Below are positions 48,706-54,483 of a DNA stretch of 54,483 nt, piece after piece. The DNA lies in contig JAFSCW010000020.1 in the NCBI GenBank assembly GCA_017436605.1, forward strand, positions 1 through 54,483, given 5' to 3'. The notes beneath the pieces were generated by a model. The model searched no databases. It saw nothing but the letters and a program-made list of their open reading frames with translations, and had not been told where the DNA came from. Position 1 is the first letter of the stretch, and each line of letters opens with the position of its first letter. A program made the translations under genes and the position numbers. Source of the DNA: Clostridia bacterium. Its GTDB lineage: Bacteria > Bacillota > Clostridia > Christensenellales > Aristaeellaceae.

Positions 48706-49569
48706 ATGCTGGACTGCAGAATTCACGCTGGAACAAAACGCTTTGCCGTATTGGGTGAATCTCTTCCGCATACATGGTCCCCCCATATTCATAATTCGCT
48801 CTTTTCTGCCGCAGGATGTGATGCGATCTATCTGCCCATTACCGTTCCGCGCGAACAGCTATCGTCTGCGGTGGACGTCCTTCGCAGCGGTTTTTCGGGT
48901 TTCAACGTTACGATTCCTTATAAGGAACGCATCATTCCGTTTCTGGATGAAATTGATGCTGCTGCCAGCGCCTGCGGCGCTGTCAATACCGTTGAAATCC
49001 GCGACGGACGCCTGATCGGACACATCACAGATGGTCTCGGCATGCTGAGCGCCATCGAAGAAGGCGGCGTTTCTACCCGCTGCAGCCATGTTCTGGTGCT
49101 CGGCGGAGGCGGCGCTGCGCGCGTAGCAGGGTATGAGTTCCTCGTGCGCGGCAGTCATGTTACCTTCGCGGTTCGTGATACAGAAAAGGGGAGAAGGCTT
49201 GCGGATGAGCTTGGACAGACGCAGGCTGACGGCGCTGCCCGTATTCACATCTGCAGTCTGTATTCCATAACAGGCGCTTACGACCTCTTGATCAACTGTA
49301 CGCCGGTAGGTATGTATCCGCACACAGACGCCTGTCCAGTTTCGCAAGACGTGCTCTGTCGCTGCGGCGCTGTTTTTGATGCTGTCTATAACCCCCGCGA
49401 AACCCAGCTGCTTCGCATGTCCAGAAAAAGGGGATTGCCGTCCGTCGAAGGGCTTGGCATGCTCTTTTATCAGGCTGTAGAGGCTGAAAAATACTGGCTT
49501 GGCAAGAATTCCATCGCTTCCAAAGCCGATCAGAAAGCCATCTATGAGGAATTGCTTCGCCAGCTGTGA
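48706..49569 (+). CDS. aroE: Shikimate dehydrogenase
   Basis: 287 residues. NADPH-dependent reduction of 3-dehydroshikimate. The N-terminal substrate domain has SLPHTWSPHIHNSLF and the catalytic Lys73 in NVTIPYKE, with GAVNT (91-95) and TDGLG (108-112). The cofactor domain has VLGGGGAARVAG (131-142). AGGAGGG lies before the ATG, 24 bp after pheT, so the T-box may also affect it. This places a step toward phenylalanine precursors next to phenylalanyl-tRNA synthetase. Confidence 0.93.
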   Translation: MLDCRIHAGTKRFAVLGESLPHTWSPHIHNSLFSAAGCDAIYLPITVPREQLSSAVDVLRSGFSGFNVTIPYKERIIPFLDEIDAAASACGAVNTVEIRDGRLIGHITDGLGMLSAIEEGGVSTRCSHVLVLGGGGAARVAGYEFLVRGSHVTFAVRDTEKGRRLADELGQTQADGAARIHICSLYSITGAYDLLINCTPVGMYPHTDACPVSQDVLCRCGAVFDAVYNPRETQLLRMSRKRGLPSVEGLGMLFYQAVEAEKYWLGKNSIASKADQKAIYEELLRQL

Positions 49570-49597
49570 CCGCTGGAAACACTGAAGGAGAAATGCT

Positions 49598-50161
49598 ATG
49601 AATATCTGGCACGACATTTCCCCCGAAATGATTACACCCGAGCGATTCATGGCCGTCATTGAAATTAAAAAGGGCGGCAAAAACAAATACGAGCTCGATA
49701 AAGCGACCGGCATGCTGAAGCTCGACCGGGTATTGTATACCTCGACGCATTATCCGGCGAACTATGGCTTCATTCCTCGTACGTATGGTGACGACGGAGA
49801 TCCTCTCGATGTTCTTGTGCTCTGTTCCGAGGCGATTGAACCCATGACGCTTGTTCAGTGTCGCCCGATCGGCGTATTTGAAATGTATGACGGAGAAGAT
49901 CGCGATGAAAAGATCATCGCCGTTCCGCTTGGCGATCCGAACTACAACTTCATGTTTGATATCAGCCAGCTTCCGGAGCATGTTCTGGAAGAAATCCGCC
50001 ATTTCTTTACGGTTTATAAGGAACTTGAAAGCCATAAAACCGTTGTCAGCCGTGCAGAAAACAGGGAAGAAGCGAATCGCGTCATCACAGAAGCCATTCG
50101 AGCCTATCAACAAGCATTCGGCGAACGCGCCGGAAAAAAAGAAAAAAGCAAGAAGGGATAA
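49598..50161 (+). CDS. ppa: Inorganic pyrophosphatase (family I)
   Basis: 187 residues. Hydrolyses pyrophosphate in the cytoplasm. The family I signature DGDPLDVLV with the metal-binding aspartates is at about residues 66-74, after HYPANYGFIPRTYGD. The C-terminus is lysine-rich (GKKEKSKKG). It lies 28 bp after aroE with GAAGGAG upstream, and 1 bp before the amidotransferase gene. Pyrophosphate removal favours aminoacylation, which fits the company of pheST. Confidence 0.95.
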   Translation: MNIWHDISPEMITPERFMAVIEIKKGGKNKYELDKATGMLKLDRVLYTSTHYPANYGFIPRTYGDDGDPLDVLVLCSEAIEPMTLVQCRPIGVFEMYDGEDRDEKIIAVPLGDPNYNFMFDISQLPEHVLEEIRHFFTVYKELESHKTVVSRAENREEANRVITEAIRAYQQAFGERAGKKEKSKKG

Positions 50162-50162
50162 C

Positions 50163-50900
50163 GTGAAAAAACGTCCCATCATCGGCATATCCTGCAACTA
50201 TACCAAGGATACCCGACAGATTTCACTCAAGGACACCTATGTCCATGCCATTATGAACGCCGGCGGCCTCCCGCTGCTGCTGCCGCTGACAGCGGACGAA
50301 CAGACTGCCGATTTGCTGCTCGATCAGCTCGACGGCCTTCTTCTTTCCGGCGGAGGCGATATTCTGCCTGCACGGTATGGAGAAGAAACGCTGCCCGTCT
50401 GCGGTCCCATATGCGAGGAGCGAGACGTCTTCGAGCTTATGATCACGAAAAAGGCGCTGGAACGGCGCATGCCTATCTTTGGTATCTGCCGCGGTATTCA
50501 GGTTCTTGCTGTAGCAATGGGCGGTTCACTGTTCCAGGATATCGAGAGTCAGCTTGGCCTGCCAAAGGAAAAGCACAAACAGGAGCCTCCATATGACGAT
50601 CCTGTTCATACCGTCCGTTTTAAAGAGGGCGGACTGTTTGAGCGCATTACGCAGACTCCCCTGATGCCGACAAACAGCATGCATCATCAGGCCATCAAGG
50701 AAGCCGGCAGCAGGCTTAAAATCGAAGGCATTACCATGGACGGCATCATTGAAGCTGTCAGTGCGGTCGATAACGACGCCGTCATCGGAGTAGAATTCCA
50801 TCCGGAATGCCTTGCTCACTACAGCGATTTCGCTTCCAGAATATTCGATTATTTCATTTCGAAAGCAGAATCGTATCGGAAAGAACAATATCATCCATAA
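50163..50900 (+). CDS. Class I glutamine amidotransferase-like, PuuD / gamma-glutamyl-GABA hydrolase family
   Basis: 245 residues from GTG at 50163, after AAGGGATA; the frame extends upstream inside ppa, which is not credible. Peptidase C26 fold: DGLLLSGGGDILPARYG, nucleophile Cys109 in FGICRGIQ, then His213 and Glu215 in FHPE. Family members hydrolyse gamma-glutamyl amides such as gamma-glutamyl-GABA in putrescine breakdown, but no other puu genes are nearby. It is transcribed after ppa and closed by a terminator. Confidence 0.88.
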   Translation: MKKRPIIGISCNYTKDTRQISLKDTYVHAIMNAGGLPLLLPLTADEQTADLLLDQLDGLLLSGGGDILPARYGEETLPVCGPICEERDVFELMITKKALERRMPIFGICRGIQVLAVAMGGSLFQDIESQLGLPKEKHKQEPPYDDPVHTVRFKEGGLFERITQTPLMPTNSMHHQAIKEAGSRLKIEGITMDGIIEAVSAVDNDAVIGVEFHPECLAHYSDFASRIFDYFISKAESYRKEQYHP

Positions 50901-50904
50901 CGCC

Positions 50905-50931
50905 AATGCCTCCCAGCCGGGAGGCATTTTT
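50905..50931 (+). terminator. Terminator of the pheST-ppa operon
   Basis: A perfect 10-bp stem (50905-50914 with 50919-50928), loop AGCC, then a T run. It ends the T-box-led operon. Confidence 0.9.
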
Positions 50932-50984
50932 CATGAAGTACCCGCCTCCTGATTCTGGAACAATTTCGTATTGTTTCCCTGTGG

Positions 50985-51013
50985 TTGATCTGCAATTGCC
51001 TTTTTGCTATAAT
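50985..51013 (+). promoter_or_regulatory. Sigma-A-type promoter of the SpoIID-family gene
   Basis: TTGATC (50985-50990), a 17-bp spacer and TGC-TATAAT (51008-51013), 32 bp before the start. A housekeeping-type promoter argues against purely mother-cell (sigma-E) expression. Confidence 0.75.
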
Positions 51014-51045
51014 GATCGTATCAAACTGCGAACAGGAGGCCGCCC

Positions 51046-52749
51046 ATGAACAAGCGACCGCTTCGATTATTCTCTTTGATGCTGATTATCATGCTATTTG
51101 CTGCATTGTCCGGTATGCATGCACATGCACAGACGCAGCCTGTAATCCGTGTCTGGCTGAAGCGGCTGGGCGTTCAGGACACGCTGCGCATTCAGGTACA
51201 GGGGCGCTATATGCTTGAAGACGGCTCTATGACCTTTTCAGATGGGGCTGAGTTGAGCGTATCCGCCCGCGGCGAGCAGTTGGTTCTTCACACCGGTCAG
51301 GTCGCTATAACGCTCGGCAGCGAGGCGGTTTTCATTCGATGTGACGACAATATGCCCGGCGCGCTTTTGCTGAACGGAAACAGCGGCCTGTACGAGGGCG
51401 ATCTTCATCTGACCATCAAAGAGGGAAACGTGCATCCCATTCTGCACATCTTTATTGAGGATTATCTGCTCGGCGTCGTTCCCTATGAAATGGGGGATTC
51501 CTTCCCGCTGGAGGCTCTGAAAGCGCAGGCTATTGCAGCGAGAACCTATGCGCTTCGCAAAAGCGGCAATTCCGATGAATACGACGTGGAAGACACCACC
51601 AACGATCAGGCTTACAAAGGCCGCTCCTCATCGAGCCCGCTTTCCGAGCAGGCTGTTAAAGAAACCGAAGGCCTTTGCGGCGCATACAAGGGCAAGCTGG
51701 CCTGGTGCTATTACTCTGCCAGCAACGGCGGTCAAACCGAATTGGGGCAGCATGTCTGGCCGACAGATGATCCTGACGACTACGCCTATATGGATATGCG
51801 CGACGATCCCTATGATTATGAGAATGACGCAAGCACGGTAAAGCGCTATACAATCCCCAAAAAGCCGGGCGAAAAGGGCGTCGGGCCAGCGCTGCACAAT
51901 GCCTTGGTTGCCGCGCTGGAAGATGAGCTGTCGTCCCGCGGACTTGTAGCCGATGCGCAGCTCGTCCGTTTCGATCAGATTCTCGGTATTGAAGCGATTA
52001 CTCCGAAGCACAATGAACCATCGCGGCTGATGACGCAGCTCAAGTTCGACGTCAGAATCTCTGTCAGAGACTATCAGTTTAAGGATTCAGGCTCTTCCGA
52101 TACCGCGCCCGATCTGACGCCTGCGCCAACGGCCACGCCGTCCTTTTCCAAATATAAAGCGATCAAGGACACGCTCACCGTCTGTCTGCCCATTTTCCCT
52201 GAAGCAGAAAAAGCAATGGGGCTGAGCATCAATGTCTATCAGAACGAACTGCTGAATGTCTTTGACATCGGTTCCTCGTTCATGGTCGAATCCCGGCGCT
52301 TTGGTCACGGCGTAGGAATGAGCCAGCGCGGCGCGCAGCAGATGGCGGAGAAATACGGATTTGGATACAAAGACATTCTGGCGTTCTATTATCCCGGTAT
52401 GGATCTGATGATTTATCCTGCCGAGCGCGCGCCGCTCCCGACCATCAACATGGCAATCATGGCAACGCCAGCGCCAACGCCCAGCCCGACGCCTCGCCCA
52501 ACGCTGATGCCCGTCAGCAAAGAAAGCCTGCCAAAGGGCGCGTACATTGCCGTCGTAAGCAACATCGCCGCAGATTCTTCGCTCAATCTTCGCGAATCGC
52601 CCAGCCTCTCAGCCGAAGTGCTCCGGAGATTGTATAAGGAGCAGGAGCTGATTGTTCTGAAGGATACAAAGGATGGCTGGTCACATGTCAAAACCGATGT
52701 CATCGAGGGATATGTACGCAGCGAATACCTGCAGGCTGCCGAAAACTAA
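51046..52749 (+). CDS. SpoIID/LytB-domain protein with C-terminal SH3 domain
   Basis: 567 residues. A signal peptide (1-28, MHAHAQ-like cleavage end) precedes a SpoIID domain: YLLGVVPYEMGDSFPLEALKAQAIAARTYA (about 141-170), CYYSASNGGQTE (about 223-234) and GHGVGMSQRGAQQMA (about 422-436). SpoIID in Bacillus is a lytic transglycosylase needed for engulfment, about 340 residues long. Two Pro/Thr-rich linkers (about 345-365 and 470-490) are present, and the end (about 500-567) is a bacterial SH3 unit with SSLNLRESPS. The added SH3 and the sigma-A-like promoter suggest a vegetative wall hydrolase relative as an alternative to SpoIID itself. AGGAGG precedes the ATG. Confidence 0.85.
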   Translation: MNKRPLRLFSLMLIIMLFAALSGMHAHAQTQPVIRVWLKRLGVQDTLRIQVQGRYMLEDGSMTFSDGAELSVSARGEQLVLHTGQVAITLGSEAVFIRCDDNMPGALLLNGNSGLYEGDLHLTIKEGNVHPILHIFIEDYLLGVVPYEMGDSFPLEALKAQAIAARTYALRKSGNSDEYDVEDTTNDQAYKGRSSSSPLSEQAVKETEGLCGAYKGKLAWCYYSASNGGQTELGQHVWPTDDPDDYAYMDMRDDPYDYENDASTVKRYTIPKKPGEKGVGPALHNALVAALEDELSSRGLVADAQLVRFDQILGIEAITPKHNEPSRLMTQLKFDVRISVRDYQFKDSGSSDTAPDLTPAPTATPSFSKYKAIKDTLTVCLPIFPEAEKAMGLSINVYQNELLNVFDIGSSFMVESRRFGHGVGMSQRGAQQMAEKYGFGYKDILAFYYPGMDLMIYPAERAPLPTINMAIMATPAPTPSPTPRPTLMPVSKESLPKGAYIAVVSNIAADSSLNLRESPSLSAEVLRRLYKEQELIVLKDTKDGWSHVKTDVIEGYVRSEYLQAAEN

Positions 52750-52861
52750 TATTGTTTTCATATCCGCTGACATATTGCAGTATGTATTGGCGAATTGCTT
52801 TGCAAATTTAGGTAATATTTTCACAAATCGCGTTTTATTGCCAAAAAGAGAAGAGAAAGAC

Positions 52862-52890
52862 TTGAAAAAATCAAGTGTTTTGAGTACAAT
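52862..52890 (+). promoter_or_regulatory. Sigma-A promoter of gapA
   Basis: TTGAAA (52862-52867), a 17-bp spacer and TACAAT (52885-52890). A leader of about 55 nt follows before gapA. The 112 bp between the SpoIID-family stop and this promoter hold no terminator I could identify. Confidence 0.8.
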
Positions 52891-52949
52891 ATAGTAGGGT
52901 TGTCCCGTATGAAAACCCATTGATAATCAGTATTAGGAGGAGATTTCCA

Positions 52950-54002
52950 ATGGTTAAGGTTGCGATTAATGGTTTTGGTCGCATCGGCCGTCTGGCTTTC
53001 CGTCAGATGTTTGACGCCGAGGGCTACGAGGTTGTTGCTATCAACGATCTGACCAGCCCGAAGATGCTGGCTCACCTGCTCAAGTATGATACCGCTCAGG
53101 GCCCGTACATCCACAAGGATACCGTTTCCTACAAGGAGCCGGTTTTCGAAGAGGATGGCAAGACCGTGAAGGTTCCGGGTTCCATCACCGTCGCTGGCAA
53201 GGAGATCACCATCTATGCCAAGCCGAAGGCCAATGAGCTGCCGTGGGGCGAACTGGATGTCGACGTCGTGCTCGAGTGCACCGGCTTCTACACCAGCAAG
53301 GCCAAGTCCATGGCTCACATCGAGGCTGGCGCCAAGAAGGTCGTCATCTCCGCTCCGGCTGGCAACGATCTGCCGACCGTCGTGTTCTCTGTTAACGAGG
53401 GCATCCTGACCGCCGAGGACAAGGTTATCTCTGCGGCTTCCTGCACCACCAACTGCCTCGCTCCGATGGCCAAGGCCCTGAACGACACCTTCCCGATCGT
53501 TTCCGGCATCATGACCACCGTGCATGCGTACACCGGCGACCAGATGCTGCTCGACGGCCCGCATCGCAAGGGCGACCTGCGTCGTGCCCGCGCTGGCGCG
53601 CAGAACATCGTTCCGAACAGCACCGGCGCTGCGAAGGCCATCGGCCTGGTCATTCCGGAGCTGAACGGCAAGCTGATTGGCTCTGCTCAGCGTGTTCCGG
53701 TCCCGACTGGCTCTTCCACCATCCTGGTGGCTGTTGTCAAGGGCAAGGACGTCACTGTTGACGCCATCAATGCCGCGATGAAGGCTCAGGCTTCCGCCTC
53801 CTTCGGCTACAACACCGACGCTATCGTGTCTTCCGACATCATCGGCAGCACCTACGGCTCCATCTTCGACGCCACCCAGACCATGGTTGCGAAGATCGAC
53901 GAGGAGACCTATCAGGTTCAGGTCGTGTCCTGGTACGACAACGAGAACAGCTACACCTCTCAGATGGTCCGCACCATCAAGTACTTCGCTGAGCTGGCCT
54001 AA
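52950..54002 (+). CDS. gapA: Glyceraldehyde-3-phosphate dehydrogenase
   Basis: 350 residues from the ATG at 52950, after AGGAGGAG. Glycolytic oxidation of glyceraldehyde-3-phosphate with NAD+. The Rossmann start [17 protein letters not shown], catalytic Cys165 in [20 protein letters not shown] with the partner histidine, and [13 protein letters not shown] are all present. About a dozen residues longer than the usual 335-340, the extra lying near residues 61-77 in a loop before the GKEI strand. Codon use is strongly biased (CTG, GGC, AAG, ACC), as in the rnf genes at the other end, as expected for an abundant enzyme. Confidence 0.97.
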   Translation: MVKVAINGFGRIGRLAFRQMFDAEGYEVVAINDLTSPKMLAHLLKYDTAQGPYIHKDTVSYKEPVFEEDGKTVKVPGSITVAGKEITIYAKPKANELPWGELDVDVVLECTGFYTSKAKSMAHIEAGAKKVVISAPAGNDLPTVVFSVNEGILTAEDKVISAASCTTNCLAPMAKALNDTFPIVSGIMTTVHAYTGDQMLLDGPHRKGDLRRARAGAQNIVPNSTGAAKAIGLVIPELNGKLIGSAQRVPVPTGSSTILVAVVKGKDVTVDAINAAMKAQASASFGYNTDAIVSSDIIGSTYGSIFDATQTMVAKIDEETYQVQVVSWYDNENSYTSQMVRTIKYFAELA

Positions 54003-54046
54003 TTCCAGAGCAGCAGGTGTGCTGAATAAAATGTGAATACATTTTG

Positions 54047-54074
54047 CCCCTCTTCCGAAAGGAAGAGGGGTTTT
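54047..54074 (+). terminator. Terminator after gapA
   Basis: A perfect 10-bp stem (54047-54056 with 54061-54070) capped by a GAAA tetraloop, followed by four T. Confidence 0.92.
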
Positions 54075-54241
54075 CAATATGCAGCATCGAAAACGCGCAT
54101 AAGTCAGGCGCAGCGATGCCGCTTAGAGATGCTCCGGATTTCAGAAAAGCTTTATATGGTGCCTCCCGAACCGGAAGGGAACAGGGGAATGGCGCGACGG
54201 ATTTCGTCCATAAGTTCTTGTTTCTTTTTTGCAATTTCTAG
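54075..54241 (+). other. Gene-free stretch between gapA and the tRNA promoter
   Basis: Together with the flanking terminator and promoter this makes about 300 bp without a protein gene. Short open frames exist on both strands here, but they have no ribosome-binding site and no recognisable content. I see no RNA structure or repeat. Confidence 0.6.
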
Positions 54242-54270
54242 TTGACAAATCATCTGGAATCATCTATAAT
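54242..54270 (+). promoter_or_regulatory. Consensus promoter of the tRNA genes
   Basis: A perfect TTGACA (54242-54247), a 17-bp spacer and a perfect TATAAT (54265-54270), 35 bp before tRNA-Tyr. Such a strong promoter fits stable RNA. Confidence 0.95.
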
Positions 54271-54305
54271 ATGTCATGTTCCGCTTGGAACACACAATTT
54301 AAGAT

Positions 54306-54390
<85 letters not shown>

Positions 54391-54396
54391 TCTTCT

Positions 54397-54483
54397 GCGG
54401 GAATGGCGGAATTGGCAGACGCGCTAGATTCAGGTTCTAGTGAAAGCAATTTCATGCAGGTTCAAGTCCTGTTTCCCGCACCA
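54397..54483 (+). tRNA. tRNA-Leu (anticodon CAG)
   Basis: 87 nt ending in an encoded CCA at the right edge of the window. The acceptor stem GCGGGAA pairs with TTCCCGC. The anticodon stem CTAGA/TCTAG encloses TTCAGGT, giving CAG at 54431-54433. The variable arm is long, as in leucine tRNAs. Six bp after tRNA-Tyr, so cotranscribed; the cluster may go on past the window. Confidence 0.97.

Noticed and set aside
45220..48792. A 1190-codon open frame on the minus strand across pheS and pheT
   Set aside because: It is the complement of two well-identified genes with strong GC-rich codon use. It has no ribosome-binding site, no recognisable domain, and crosses the T-box and start sites.
54033..54245. 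Two overlapping 65-70-codon open frames between gapA and the tRNAs
   Set aside because: They run through the gapA terminator hairpin and into the tRNA promoter, and have no ribosome-binding site.

Overview
The window is a gene-dense stretch of bacterial chromosome, G+C somewhat above half by eye. It comes from an anaerobic, Gram-positive, spore-forming-lineage Bacillota, most likely class Clostridia. The reasons are an Rnf complex of clostridial type, a spoIIAA-spoIIAB-sigF operon, a SpoIID-family protein, CtsR/ClpC heat-shock control, a T-box leader on pheST, a TPP riboswitch on thiT, the ireB-ruvX-DUF1292 cluster and the yggS-sepF-ylmH-divIVA division cluster. I saw no rRNA, CRISPR array, insertion sequence or prophage. 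The only RNA genes are two tRNAs at the right edge.

Layout. 1-2.9 kb: the end of an rnf operon (rnfG partial, E, A, B). 3-10.6 kb: glyA, a cysteine desulfurase, then hflX, two vanY-type carboxypeptidases, a cyclase-family hydrolase, and galE. 10.7-14.5 kb (minus): an Atg22/UMF1-type MFS protein, udk and an ABC-F ATPase. 14.6-17.6 kb: ctsR-clpC with a visible CtsR operator. 17.7-23.4 kb: a polytopic O-antigen-ligase-like protein, the mrfA/mrfB DNA-repair pair and a TPR protein. 23.5-25.8 kb (minus): a class A penicillin-binding protein. 26-27.3 kb: spoIIAA-spoIIAB-sigF, converging on a YlbJ-like membrane protein. 28.3-31 kb: yebC, a GT2 glycosyltransferase and rsmA. 31-33.6 kb (minus): an orphan S-component-like membrane protein, riboswitch-controlled thiT, and argF.

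33.8-41.5 kb: aroK, a NUDIX hydrolase, a degenerate THUMP-methyltransferase-like protein, an HlyD-like protein, yggS, sepF, ylmH, divIVA, a DUF5665 protein, lspA and rluD. 41.6-44.9 kb: a PRC-barrel protein, a 54-residue glycine-rich membrane peptide, an AI-2E family permease, ireB, a ruvX-DUF1292 fusion and a DUF1292-like protein with a cysteine tail. 44.9-50.9 kb: T-box, pheS, pheT, aroE, ppa and a class I glutamine amidotransferase. 51-54.5 kb: a SpoIID/SH3 protein, gapA, tRNA-Tyr and tRNA-Leu.

Most of this is conserved core. The oddities lie in protein architecture: a SigF that seems to have lost sigma region 3 while its anti-sigma factor is retained; an HflX with an N-terminal JAMM/RadC-like metal-site motif; a ClpC without the M (UVR) domain in an operon without mcsA/mcsB; a RuvX fused to DUF1292; and a THUMP-methyltransferase relative with no visible catalytic motif. 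Promoter calls are by eye and are biased toward sigma-A boxes with about 17-bp spacing.
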